From contig CAVOSJ010000002.1 of assembly GCA_963698885.1 (NCBI GenBank), forward strand, positions 369,169 through 433,168: a stretch of 64,000 nucleotides of DNA, read 5' to 3'. Shown here in pieces: positions 9,137-17,959 of this stretch. The translations under genes and the position numbers were made by a program. The notes beneath the pieces are model-generated. The model had not been told where the DNA came from and made no database searches. It worked only from the letters and a program-made list of their open reading frames with translations. Position 1 is the first letter of the stretch, and each line of letters starts with the position of its first letter. This stretch comes from JBARKJ01 sp963698885. GTDB lineage: Bacteria; Nitrospirota; JACRHJ01.

Positions 9137-10210
9137 TCACTCGAAGAGTTTCAGGTACTTCCCGTACCCATCCTTTACGAGGTCCTCTTTCGGGATGAAC
9201 CTGAGCGCCGCCGAGTCCAGGCAGTAGCGTAGTCCCGTTGGCGGGGGGCCGTCATGGAACAAATCGCCGAGATGCGAGTCCGCGTGTTTGCTCCTTACCT
9301 CCGTCGTGGTCCTTAAGAAGCCCTCCTTTTTCTCCACGACGTTGCCGGGTTCGAGGGGTTTCGTGAAGCTCGGCCATCCGGTGCCGGAATCGAACTTGTC
9401 CAGCGAACTGAAAAGGGGCTCGCCCGATACGATATCGACGTAAATGCCGGGCCTCTTATTGTTCCAGTATTCGTTTCCAAATGCTGGCTCAGTGCCATTT
9501 TCCTGGGTTACCTCATACTGCATGGGAGTCAGCCTTTTTTTCAACTCTTCCCTGGACGGCTTGACATACGCGACCTCAGCCTTGGCGCTCCCGGCGTTAC
9601 TGGTGTGCATCGCCGCATCCTTTCCCCATACCTTCTCCAGATACTGGTCGCGGCCTGAGTTCCATCTGTAATACTTGTACCGTACCGGGTTTTTCTTCCA
9701 GTAGTCCTGGTGGTACTGCTCCGCGGGATAAAATGCCGAGGCCTTTATTATCTCCGTCACGATGGGCTTTTTGAACTTACCCGACGCCGCCAGTTCCGCC
9801 TTGGACTTCTCGGCAAGCTTCTTCTGTTCGTCGTTCAGGTAAAATATAGCCGAACGGTACTGCGGCCCGCGGTCCACGAACTGGCCGCCGCCGTCCGTCG
9901 GGTCTATCTGCCTCCAGAAGACATCGAGAAGCTTTGAGTAGCTTATTTTGGCCGGGTCGTAGGTTATCTCGACCACCTCGACGTGACCCCCTTCGGCGTA
10001 ATTCTCATAGGTCGGGTTCTTCGTATGTCCGCCGGTATATCCAGATACAACCTTGACGACCCCCGGGGTCTTCTCGAAAGGCGGCGTCATGCACCAGAAA
10101 CATCCGCCCGCGAATATGGCCGTCTCAAGGCGCGGGCCGCCTGCCGCATCGGCCCCCGTAACCATAAGAGGCAGAAGAAACAGTGTTCCAATCAATATTT
10201 TAGTCAGCAT
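9137..10210 (-). CDS. msrAB: Exported MsrA-MsrB methionine sulfoxide reductase fusion
   Basis: A 357-residue bifunctional enzyme that repairs both S- and R-methionine sulfoxide. An N-terminal signal peptide (MLTKILIGTLFLLPLMVTG, cleaved near ADA) places it in the periplasm. MsrA covers about residues 28-190, with GGCFWC (C37 nucleophile) and YxxGxxxxPTYE. MsrB covers about residues 215-357, with GTGWPSF, HLGDLF and the catalytic Cys in RYCLDSAALRF. The zinc-binding CxxC pairs of many MsrB proteins are absent. It probably protects envelope proteins from oxidation. The gene sits first in a pair with the TVP38-type protein. Confidence 0.93.
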   Translation of the reverse strand: MLTKILIGTLFLLPLMVTGADAAGGPRLETAIFAGGCFWCMTPPFEKTPGVVKVVSGYTGGHTKNPTYENYAEGGHVEVVEITYDPAKISYSKLLDVFWRQIDPTDGGGQFVDRGPQYRSAIFYLNDEQKKLAEKSKAELAASGKFKKPIVTEIIKASAFYPAEQYHQDYWKKNPVRYKYYRWNSGRDQYLEKVWGKDAAMHTSNAGSAKAEVAYVKPSREELKKRLTPMQYEVTQENGTEPAFGNEYWNNKRPGIYVDIVSGEPLFSSLDKFDSGTGWPSFTKPLEPGNVVEKKEGFLRTTTEVRSKHADSHLGDLFHDGPPPTGLRYCLDSAALRFIPKEDLVKDGYGKYLKLFE

Positions 10211-10369
10211 GTCTTTCCTCCGGCTAAAACCTTTTTTGCTTGAATTTTAGTATCTTATAAAATTATATCACAACGATTTCTTCGTAATCGTTCCCATCGG
10301 CACCTTGCCAGGCCGGGATGTTATCAGCTATACTTGTAATATAAAGAAGCTTTTATCTGGGAGGACGCG

Positions 10370-10540
10370 ATGTCCATGAAATGGCTGGTCAGCGAACGTT
10401 GCAAAGGCTGCCCAAAGTGCGGGCCGATGGGCGCACGGGACCTCTACGGGCTCGGCCCGGGGGTGTATCCGGCGGACAGGTTCCCCAAGGAGCCGGCGCA
10501 CTTCGGCTGCAACTGCTCAAAGATAGTTCTGCCTGCCTGA
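10370..10540 (+). CDS. Small Cys-rich protein, 56 residues
   Basis: A short gene with a strong ribosome site (GGGAGG, 4 bases before the ATG) that reads MSMKWLVSERCKGCPKCGPM and ends VLPA. Five Cys are arranged CxxCxxC (C11, C14, C17) and CxC (C47, C49), with a His at 44 (PAHFGCNC), which suggests a bound metal. The ending PKEPAHFGCNC faintly recalls the HPxCRC end of phage Mu F-like head proteins, but there are no phage genes nearby. It diverges from msrAB across about 160 bases that hold both promoters. The function is unknown. Confidence 0.6.
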   Translation: MSMKWLVSERCKGCPKCGPMGARDLYGLGPGVYPADRFPKEPAHFGCNCSKIVLPA

Positions 10541-11011
10541 ACGGCTTCCGGAATGTCGATACCCGGCCCATGCCGCCTCCGAGTCCCCGGACTCGATTTT
10601 TCTGGCCTGCGGCCTGTAACGTAATCAGCGGGACCAATTTCCCCCCGTGCTATTAATAGCCCCTCCCGCTTTGCGTCGGAACCCGCCGCTAATTAATCTC
10701 TTTTTCATATATAAATGGCTTATTCGACGATTACTCGTCGGGTATCAATTTGAGCCGTTTTTACGACGTCAGGGGCGGTTTACGAGGGGTTAGAGAGGGG
10801 TTTACGAGCTATAGTTTTTTAAAGGGGAGGACTAAGGTTTTATCCTTATTAAACAAATCGTTACACCGCATATTTTCCTTTTTTCAGCGGCATGAAAATC
10901 CACGTATCGACACTTGCAAGTAATTGAAAAATATATGTTCTCTTTCGCCTCCTCGCGGAGTTTCCGCGTCCGGGCAGGCATTAATTAAAGAGTTATTTAT
11001 TCGTAAAGTAT
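10541..11011. other. Gene-free interval with short repeats
   Basis: No coding frame is supportable. The interval holds a small palindromic hairpin (CGACGA-TTAC-TCGTCG, 10725-10740). It also holds a direct repeat GGTTTACGAG at 10777-10786 and 10799-10808, 22 bases (two helical turns) apart, with a related TTTACGAC at 10760. These could be protein-binding sites, but no gene start is close enough to assign them. Confidence 0.4.
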
Positions 11012-11656
11012 TCATCTCCTCCACTGCCCTTGCGGCTCTTCCACCTGGAACGCGAAATCGCGGCTATCCCCGGCGCTGTCAGTCTCCACTATCGTCGTCA
11101 CCCTGTACCTGCCGGGCCTTGCGTTTTCAGGGATTTTCAGGGGCATGGAGCTTGTCCATGTCCCGCCTTCCCGGCGAATGGTTACCTCCGGCTTGCCGAT
11201 TATTTCCCCGGCGTCATTTCTCACTTCCCGGACCTCGTGGACCAATGCCAGGCGCCTGTACGGCGTGAGCACGGTAAATGTCGAAACAAGATTTACCGTA
11301 TCCCCCGGCACAACCGTCTTCGGGCTTGCGTATGCGTCCTCAATGCGTACAAGGTCCTGGCGCGCCTGCCCTTCGTTATAACTGTATTGCCTTGCCGCCA
11401 GCTCCTCGGAGCGCTGGAGGTGGTACTCGTTGTTGCCTATGGACGCGCCCGCTAACCCCCCGAATATGCTTCCGATTACCGCGCCTTCTCCGGCCCGGCC
11501 GCCAAAACTTCCGAGGATCGCGCCCAAAGCCGCTCCCGTTACCACCCCAATGCCCGTCCCGGTCGCGGTATATTCCGATTGCCTTTCAGTGGCGCATGCG
11601 CTAAAGAGAAATATAACGGCAACCACAGCGGCAGTCCCTGCGATGGTCTTCCTCAT
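11012..11656 (-). CDS. Glycine-zipper lipoprotein
   Basis: A 214-residue outer-membrane-type lipoprotein. The start at 11656 (MRKTIAG) follows AAGAGG; the longer frame upstream is not a sensible N-terminus. The signal peptide ends in the lipobox LFSAC. Residues about 30-80 form a glycine zipper (GIGVVTGAALGAILGSFGG, then GAVIGSIFGGLAGASIG) that can insert in or across a membrane. The C-terminal half (PGDTVNLVSTFTVLTP to the end) looks like an Ig-like beta domain. Directly upstream are two tandem 10-base units GTTAAACTTA (reverse strand, about 11690-11710) and a TATA-like box, a possible regulated promoter. Confidence 0.75.
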   Translation of the reverse strand: MRKTIAGTAAVVAVIFLFSACATERQSEYTATGTGIGVVTGAALGAILGSFGGRAGEGAVIGSIFGGLAGASIGNNEYHLQRSEELAARQYSYNEGQARQDLVRIEDAYASPKTVVPGDTVNLVSTFTVLTPYRRLALVHEVREVRNDAGEIIGKPEVTIRREGGTWTSSMPLKIPENARPGRYRVTTIVETDSAGDSRDFAFQVEEPQGQWRR

Positions 11657-11726
11657 GGAAATACCTCTTTTCAGAAATTCATTATGATTAAGTTTAACTA
11701 AGTTTAACGCGGAAGGAGCTTCCGGG

Positions 11727-12767
11727 TCAAGATGCGGGGGGATTGTCCCTGGGCGGTTCCATGTCCGGCGCGGAGGTCTCCTGGACATTTTCAGGGCCCG
11801 GCGGCACCGTGGTCGAGGCCGGTTGACTGGCGTCAGGGAGAAACGGCGCGGCGGGCTCAGAGGGCAGAGCGGCCCTGTCCGCGTAGTAGACGACGAAGCA
11901 AGAGCGGGCTATAAGTCCCACGTACATCTGGAGAATCAGCCCCAGAAGTACCAGAGGCAGGAACCCGACAGCCGCCGCGGGGCTGGTATCTTTAGTGATG
12001 TTGAAAGGCATCGTCACCAAGTTTGAGATAATATTAGCGAAAAATACCAGCACGAACATCAGGAGCGCGAAGAGAAGTGCGTCCCAGAAGTGCTTCTTTA
12101 TAAAGCGGTAGGAAGCCTGAAGGGAAGAGAATGCTCCGTGCCTCTCCCCGACCAGTATTATCCCGGAGAAGGCCCATCCCGCATACAGGAAAAACACAAG
12201 CAATAGACCGGACAGGATCAGCGCGAGGATAAAGGGCACGCCAATCGTAAAGGCCAGGATACTCTTTCCCGCCTCCTTCAGCGGGCTGAGTATCGCCTCA
12301 TAACCGATGGCGGCAATGGCGACAAAGACGAACAGCGTGAAAAGGGCGATAAGCCCCCATATTATATACAGTCCAAGCATCGCCCATACCGAGCGGCCGC
12401 CGGTGGTGAAGAACTCCTTCGCGGTGAAGCCTCTGGCCTCTTTCCGCGCTGTCTGGATTATGCAGCCGAGGTTCCCGGAATGCACGAATGCGGTGATAAA
12501 AGCCGCAAGGAGCGCAAATAAAACGGCGAATAAGACGCCGGCGCCGATGAGGGTGAAGGACGTCTGCAAAAGTGCCGACAGGTTGTCCACGGAAAGCGTC
12601 TGAAGGCCCAGTTTAGGGATGGAGCCCAGCGCCATGAACACGAGTATCACCGCGAGCAGGAAGAATATGAACAGCATGATAAGCCCCGCCAGGAACTGCG
12701 TAAGCAGAACTGCAAGGTTCCTGTTCGCCGCCCTGAAACCCTCCTTTATGACATCGAAATATCTCAT
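11727..12767 (-). CDS. Six-helix integral membrane protein
   Basis: A 346-residue inner-membrane protein with about six long hydrophobic segments and a Pro/Glu-rich cytoplasmic tail after residue 300. The arrangement and opening (MRYFDVIKEGFRAANRNLAV) resemble the DUF975/DUF4013-type or glycerophosphodiesterase-membrane-domain proteins of unknown function. The start overlaps the stop of the upstream lipoprotein gene (ATGA), so the two are translationally coupled. Confidence 0.65.
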   Translation of the reverse strand: MRYFDVIKEGFRAANRNLAVLLTQFLAGLIMLFIFFLLAVILVFMALGSIPKLGLQTLSVDNLSALLQTSFTLIGAGVLFAVLFALLAAFITAFVHSGNLGCIIQTARKEARGFTAKEFFTTGGRSVWAMLGLYIIWGLIALFTLFVFVAIAAIGYEAILSPLKEAGKSILAFTIGVPFILALILSGLLLVFFLYAGWAFSGIILVGERHGAFSSLQASYRFIKKHFWDALLFALLMFVLVFFANIISNLVTMPFNITKDTSPAAAVGFLPLVLLGLILQMYVGLIARSCFVVYYADRAALPSEPAAPFLPDASQPASTTVPPGPENVQETSAPDMEPPRDNPPAS

Positions 12768-13090
12768 TCCTCTCCCGACCGTCCGGCCCTCGGGCCTGCA
12801 GTCTTCAGTCTTCTGTTAAGCGCCCTGTCCGCCGTAAGTATTTCGTCAACGTTACTGCCGTCTATCTCCCATGCATATTCGCCGTCTTTATCACGCTTCA
12901 GCTTTATCTTCAGCTCTTCGTTTTTCTTCCTGGCTGACATTATTTTGCCGGATACCGCTTCGGACGGCTCCGCTTTTATAGCCTCGAGCTTTGCTGGAGC
13001 GACAGAGGCCTGCTTATCGCACGCGCTTAAGGCCGTTACCGGCATAAGGGCGGCAAAGAACATTATTAAAATGTATGACTTAGCCCGCAT
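12764..13090 (-). CDS. Small lipoprotein
   Basis: A 108-residue lipoprotein. The start at 13090 (MRAKSYIL) is preceded by AAGGAG. The signal peptide ends in the lipobox ALSAC, followed by a charged helix and then KLKRDKDGEYAWEIDGSNVD. It ends in a basic tail and overlaps the next gene by four bases. No family is recognised; it may be an accessory of the membrane protein it is coupled to. Confidence 0.6.
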   Translation of the reverse strand: MRAKSYILIMFFAALMPVTALSACDKQASVAPAKLEAIKAEPSEAVSGKIMSARKKNEELKIKLKRDKDGEYAWEIDGSNVDEILTADRALNRRLKTAGPRAGRSGEE

Positions 13091-13239
13091 TGTGTATGAC
13101 TTCTCCTTGGTGCGACATATCCGATAAAGATAATCTTGAGCGTCGGATTTGTCAATAATTTTCTTTTGCGATAGGGACTTATACCATTGACAAAAGGGCC
13201 GCAATGATATGATAATTAACACAGGCCAAAAGGACTCCG

Positions 13240-14280
13240 TTGAAACGAAACAATAAAATAACTATCGTCCTCATAATTGCCGCCATAATAGGCATCGCGG
13301 CCTATATCTTCCTTTATTCCGAAAGGGAGAAAGGGCCGGAGTCCGTCCGGACGACCGGAGCGGTGGAGGGGATAGAGACCAATATTTCCTCCAAGATCGC
13401 CGGGCGTATCACGTTTATCGGGGTTCGCGAAGGGGACGCGGTTAAAAAAGGCCAGCTCGTAGCCCGGATAGAGAACGAGGACCTCCAGGCGGCGCTTAAG
13501 GCGAGCCAGTCCGCTCTCCGTGCGGAGGAGCTTACGCAGACGTCGCTCGGGCAGGTGGTGGCAAACGCCGCCGACCAGGTAAAGGTGGAGCGGGCGGACG
13601 TGGAGAACCAGATCGCCCAGGCGCGCCGGGCACAGTCCCAGCTTGCCTTGGCGGAACTGAACCTCTCCCGCGAAAAAGAGCTGTATAAAAAGGGGATAGT
13701 GGCAAAAGCGGACCTGGATAACGCCCAGACGGCCCGCGATTCCGCAAAGGCGGATGTCGATGCGGCGGGCGCGTCGATAAACCTTGCGAAGTCCAAGCTC
13801 GCTGCGAACAAAGCGGGTCTTGACAAGGCGAAGGAGGACGTGGCGACTCAAAGGGCGCGCGTGAGCCAGGCGGGCGATAACGTAAAGTTAAGCGAGGCGC
13901 AGCTTTCATACTCCGATATATTCGCGCCGTCGGACGGTGTGGTGGAATACCGGCCAGTGGAAGAGGGCGAGGTCGTCGCGCCGGGGACGAGCATCCTGAC
14001 GGTCGTGGACCCCAGTATCCTCTGGGTGCGGTTTGACCTGGAGCAGAGGTTCATAACGAAGGTGCGCGTGGGGACAAAGGCGCGCGTATGGCTGGAGCAC
14101 CATCCGGATATGGTTTTCGACGCAGTGGTATTCGACGTAGGGCGCGAGGGCGAGTTCGCGGTAGAGAGAGACGTCACCCGCGGCCGCCAGGACATCAAGA
14201 CCTTCCGCACGAGGATAAAAATTAACGACCCGAAAGGGATACTCAAGCCCGGCATGACGGTGATGGTGGAGATACCGTGA
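13240..14280 (+). CDS. HlyD-family periplasmic adaptor of an ABC exporter
   Basis: Membrane-fusion protein of 346 residues, starting with TTG after AAAAGG. It has one N-terminal membrane anchor, then the first lipoyl half (KIAGRITFIGVREGDAVKKG). A long Ala-rich coiled coil covers about residues 85-215, and the second lipoyl half is FAPSDGVVEYRPVEEGEVV. A beta-barrel domain ends at KPGMTVMVEIP. With the ABC ATPase and ABC-2 permease downstream this makes a YbhFSR-like export system. A foreign-looking gene has inserted right at its stop codon. Confidence 0.88.
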   Translation: MKRNNKITIVLIIAAIIGIAAYIFLYSEREKGPESVRTTGAVEGIETNISSKIAGRITFIGVREGDAVKKGQLVARIENEDLQAALKASQSALRAEELTQTSLGQVVANAADQVKVERADVENQIAQARRAQSQLALAELNLSREKELYKKGIVAKADLDNAQTARDSAKADVDAAGASINLAKSKLAANKAGLDKAKEDVATQRARVSQAGDNVKLSEAQLSYSDIFAPSDGVVEYRPVEEGEVVAPGTSILTVVDPSILWVRFDLEQRFITKVRVGTKARVWLEHHPDMVFDAVVFDVGREGEFAVERDVTRGRQDIKTFRTRIKINDPKGILKPGMTVMVEIP

Positions 14281-15266
14281 AACCAGAACTTTCTATAATA
14301 ATCCCTCAATACAAGACCGAACAGTTCATCCGTTTGTGCTTGAGATCCTTGCGAAAATATTCTCGCAATCCTATACAGGTCATAGTTGTCGATAATAACT
14401 CATGCGATGGCTCGATCGACTATTTAAGAAGCGTCCCCTGGATTGACCTGATAGAGAACAAAAGTGATTTAGTCGGTATACGGGCACACAGGGAAGCCAT
14501 TGATTTAGGAGTTGAAAAGGCACGGGGAGACTGGATATGTCTTTTTCATAGTGACACAATAGTTTTAAAAGAGGCATGGGACGTGTCTCTTCTTGAAATT
14601 ATAAAAAAAGGAGGCGCGGTCGGCCTTTCTACTTATATTCGAGACGTAAATCAATTTGAAAATTTTTTTATTAAATGTTCGAGAAGGTTTTGCGAATTTA
14701 GGACTGGCATCAAAAGAAAAATCAACCCAAACAAGGGCAAAGATAAAATAATGTCTTATTGTTTCTTCATTAAAAGGACTATTTTATCGAACTCCGGTTT
14801 CGTTTTTTCTAAAGAAAAGATGGACGTAGGCTCGGAGTTATATCATGAGCATATTAAAGATAAGTATCCTTTCGTAATATTGGGATATAGAAAGCTGTCG
14901 CCTTTTTTTTGGCATACAAGTAATGTAACATCGATCATTACAGGACAGCTTGCTGGACAAAAGGATGTAAACAAATATAAAAAAGGGAAAAAAAAAAACA
15001 AAAAAACAAAAAAAAATTTGGGAGACAAAAAAGAGCTGGAGACCGAGGCGCGCAAGCTGGAGAAGGAGCGGGACATGTACCGCGCGAAGGACCCGTACTT
15101 CGACCTGGGCGAGGCGCTCCTGCAGATAGCAATCGTGCTTGCTTCCATATCCATACTCGCGTCGTCCGGTCCGGTATTCATCGGCTCGCTGGTCTCGGCG
15201 GTATTGGGGACGTTCCTTATGGTGAACGGTTATTTCATGTTTTTAAGTATTCCATTTTTTCATTAA
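14277..15266 (+). CDS. GT2 glycosyltransferase fused to a DUF4337 C-terminus
   Basis: A 329-residue hybrid. Residues 1-235 are a family-2 glycosyltransferase: SIIIPQYKTEQFIRLCLRSL, VIVVDNNSCDGS, and a LFHSDTIV stretch at the DxD position. A Lys/Asn linker encoded by runs of A (about 14985-15018) follows. The last 80 residues (AKDPYFDLGEALLQIAIVLA, then two membrane segments) match the end of DUF4337 proteins. The first 740 bases are AT-rich and sit between GC-rich genes; composition switches back exactly at the linker. The GTG start overlaps the hlyD stop (GTGA). Either a transferred gene replaced the front of a native DUF4337 gene, or the assembly is chimeric. Confidence 0.65.
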   Translation: MKPELSIIIPQYKTEQFIRLCLRSLRKYSRNPIQVIVVDNNSCDGSIDYLRSVPWIDLIENKSDLVGIRAHREAIDLGVEKARGDWICLFHSDTIVLKEAWDVSLLEIIKKGGAVGLSTYIRDVNQFENFFIKCSRRFCEFRTGIKRKINPNKGKDKIMSYCFFIKRTILSNSGFVFSKEKMDVGSELYHEHIKDKYPFVILGYRKLSPFFWHTSNVTSIITGQLAGQKDVNKYKKGKKKNKKTKKNLGDKKELETEARKLEKERDMYRAKDPYFDLGEALLQIAIVLASISILASSGPVFIGSLVSAVLGTFLMVNGYFMFLSIPFFH

Positions 15267-15284
15267 TCCGCGGTTACAAACCTA

Positions 15285-16290
15285 ATGCCTTCAGCAGTTG
15301 AGACTTTTGACATCCGTAAAAACTTCGGCGAACTGACTGCGGTCAAAGGCATCAGCATCCAGATTAACGAGGGCGAGTTCTTCGGGTTCCTGGGGCCGAA
15401 CGGCGCGGGAAAAAGTACGCTGATACGGATGCTGACGACGGTCCTGAAGCCCACTTCCGGTACGGCGAAGGTAGGGGGCTATGACATAATAAAGGAGCCG
15501 GATGATGGTGCGCCGCTCCATCGGCGTCGTCACGCAGAACATGGCCTCCGACCTGGACTTGACCGCCCGCGAGAACATGGACATTTTCGGGAAGTTCTAC
15601 GAGGTGCCCAAAAAAATCCGGCAGGAGAGGGTTGAGGAACTGCTGGAGCGGGTGGGCCTGACGAAGAAGGCGGACGAACTGGCCGCGACTTTCTCCGGCG
15701 GGATGAGGCGCAGGCTCGACATAGCGCGCGTGCTGGTGCACAGGCCCGCGATGCTTTTTCTTGACGAGCCGACGTCCGGCCTGGACCCGCAGAGCCGCCG
15801 CGTAGTGTGGGAAATGCTCCAGGGCTTCATGAAAGACTACAACATGACTGTCTTCCTCACTACGCACTACATGGACGAAGCGGAGTCGCTCTGCACGCGC
15901 GTCGCCATCATCGACTACGGGAGCATAATAACGATGGGGACGCCGGACGAACTGAAGGCGGGGATACCGGGTAACGACATCGTGGTAATGACTCTATCCG
16001 GAGACCCGGAGAAGGTGCGGGGGCTGGCGGAGGCGGAAGGCTACGTGCATAAGGCCCAGCTTGAGGATAACGACTTGCGCTGTTTTGTGGATAGCGGAAG
16101 TGAAAACGCGCCGAGGCTTATGAAGCTTGCCACGGAGGCGGGCGCGAAAGTTAAAGCCGTCTCCATAAAAAACCTCTCGCTGGAGGACGTTTTTATCCAT
16201 TACACCGGCCGCTCCATACGCGAGGAAGAGTCGAAGAAGGTGAACCTGTTCCTGGGCGCGGGCGTGCCGTCTAAACTGGGGAGGGGCTGA
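15285..16290 (+). CDS. ABC transporter ATPase (drug/ABC-2 type), one frameshift
   Basis: Cytosolic ATP-binding subunit of an ABC-2 exporter, about 334 residues. It has Walker A GPNGAGKST, a Q-loop (VVTQN), signature FSGGMRRRLDIA, Walker B MLFLDEPTSGLD and the H-loop TTHYMDE. The frame breaks near 15502: an extra base in GAGCCGGATGATGG separates IIKEPD from MVRRSIGVVTQ. Removing one base restores a normal DrrA-like protein with a regulatory C-terminal domain. It overlaps the permease by one base (TGATG). Confidence 0.87.
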
Positions 16291-17405
16291 TGCGCCGGGT
16301 TTACGCGGTACTCGAGCGCGATATCCGCAAGTTCTCCCGGAACCCGGTCATCATGGTTATGGCCGTGGTCATGCCTATAGCGTACCTCATCATCCTCGGC
16401 AACTCCTTTCAAGGGAAGCTGAAGGGCCTGCCGGTGGCAGTGGTGAACCAGGACGACGGCTACTGGGGCCAAAGGCTGGACGAACGCTTGAAGGCAGTGA
16501 CGATCGGACCCAAGACGGTGACGATAACGTATCTGTCCGACCAGGGCGCGGCGGTGGACGGGGTGCGGGAAGGAAAATATAAAGGGGCGATAATCGTGCC
16601 CCCGGATTTCTCGCGCAGGATGGCGCTCGGCACGGGGCCGGAGGTCGGCATATTCGTGGACAACACGGACCAGATATCCGAGGGCGCCCTGACTGACGCG
16701 CTGACCCAGGCGGTGAACTCTATCCGCGAGACGCATGTGCCGATCCGTCCGGACAGGACGGTCGTGCAGGCCAGGCGGGTGGAGCTGTACAAGCAGGTGG
16801 ACTACGACCAGTCGCTGGTGCCTGGCGTCGTCGTGATGGCGATGTTCATGGGGACGATGATAACCGGCGTATTCAACCTGGTGATGGACCGGTTCCTGGG
16901 CGTGGACGAGGCGATACTGATGACCCCCGTGACGAAGATGGACATTGTCGGGGGCCTTGTAATCTCAGGGTTTGTAATCACGCTCATCATGGCTACGACG
17001 GTTTATATCGTCAGCGCATTGATAACCGGCATAACGATATTCGGCGGCGTCCTGAGGTTCATGGGAATACTCTCCGTGCTCGCGCTGACCACGCTGGGGC
17101 TTTTAAGCATGATGTTCCTGATGCTTGGCCGGGCGAACCATCCCAGGATAGTCGGAGTGTTTTCCGGGTTTATGAACGTGATATTCTTTTTCCCGTCGGG
17201 CGCGGTATATCCGGTGCAGAGTTTCCCCCGGTGGCTTCAGGTATTCGCGAAGGTGAACCCGGAATACTATGCCGTCCATGCGCTCAAGAGTATAATGTTT
17301 AAAGGAAACCTGCTGTCCGCCGTTTACGGCGACATTTTGTTCCTGTTTTGTTTTTTATGCGTTATGATGTCGCTGGCGGTGGTGACATTCAAAAGAACAT
17401 TATGA
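16290..17405 (+). CDS. ABC-2 type permease
   Basis: A 371-residue membrane subunit with one N-terminal helix, a large periplasmic loop (about residues 45-175) and five C-terminal helices. The ABC-2 motif is at NPEYYAVHALKS near the end. It pairs with the preceding ATPase and the HlyD adaptor in a tripartite exporter, probably of drugs or lipids. Its start overlaps the ATPase stop. Confidence 0.88.
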   Translation: MRRVYAVLERDIRKFSRNPVIMVMAVVMPIAYLIILGNSFQGKLKGLPVAVVNQDDGYWGQRLDERLKAVTIGPKTVTITYLSDQGAAVDGVREGKYKGAIIVPPDFSRRMALGTGPEVGIFVDNTDQISEGALTDALTQAVNSIRETHVPIRPDRTVVQARRVELYKQVDYDQSLVPGVVVMAMFMGTMITGVFNLVMDRFLGVDEAILMTPVTKMDIVGGLVISGFVITLIMATTVYIVSALITGITIFGGVLRFMGILSVLALTTLGLLSMMFLMLGRANHPRIVGVFSGFMNVIFFFPSGAVYPVQSFPRWLQVFAKVNPEYYAVHALKSIMFKGNLLSAVYGDILFLFCFLCVMMSLAVVTFKRTL

Positions 17406-17419
17406 AAGGAGAGTAATAG

Positions 17420-17959
17420 ATGCCATTCGATATCGTGGTGCTGGATGAAAGTTTCAAGTTTATCGGCGAGGTCCGCTTAGACCCGGGAGTCCACGGGATG
17501 CTCTGGCGCAAGATCGTGACACTGGAGGACTACCCGAACCTTGGAAAGGCCAGGGACGACAAAGAGGACGTAATCTTCGCGCCGGAAGAGGTGCCGGCGT
17601 TAATCCGGGAAGTAGAGAAACTGGAGGAGTACGTCGCCGGCGATAAGTTGATGTCGGAGGATGTGAAGGGAAAATGCCTGACGTTCGTCAGAAAGCTTAA
17701 AGAGCTTTGCCTTATCGCCGCAGAAGCAGAAGAGGAGCGTGGATTTCGTTTCGGGGGATTAGGCGGCTTTAGCGAGCGCCTTTTTAAGCTCTTCCGGGTC
17801 TTCGATAGGCGCGGCGCACGTGAAGCCTTTGCACAGATATGCCGCGGCCTTGCCGGCTGCTTTATAGCCCCGCCCGGCAATCTCGGCCTCGTCGCGCCCG
17901 AAGTCCATCAGCCGGATTACGCGCCTCGGGATAAAAGATTTTCCAGCGGCATCGGCTAA
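17420..17959 (+). CDS. Small acidic protein, natural end probably at 17762
   Basis: The start follows GGAGAG, 14 bases after the permease. The first 112 residues are convincing: MPFDIVVLDESFKFIGEVRL followed by helical Glu/Lys-rich segments. From about 17750 the frame runs antisense through the end of the DUF255 gene and looks spurious (Arg/Pro/Gly-rich). Removing one G from the run GGGGG at 17750-17754 gives RFGD and a TAG at 17760-17762, which overlaps the stop of the convergent gene. A one-base homopolymer error is therefore likely. No family is recognised; co-transcription with the exporter is plausible. Confidence 0.6.
   Translation: MPFDIVVLDESFKFIGEVRLDPGVHGMLWRKIVTLEDYPNLGKARDDKEDVIFAPEEVPALIREVEKLEEYVAGDKLMSEDVKGKCLTFVRKLKELCLIAAEAEEERGFRFGGLGGFSERLFKLFRVFDRRGAREAFAQICRGLAGCFIAPPGNLGLVAPEVHQPDYAPRDKRFSSGIG

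Noticed and set aside
13216..13851. 211-codon minus-strand frame across the HlyD adaptor
   Set aside because: Shadow of the adaptor's Ala-rich coiled coil; no recognisable protein sequence.
14985..15020. Programmed frameshifting at the poly-A linker of the glycosyltransferase fusion
   Set aside because: The frame is continuous across the A-run, so no shift is needed; a chimeric or recombined junction explains it better.
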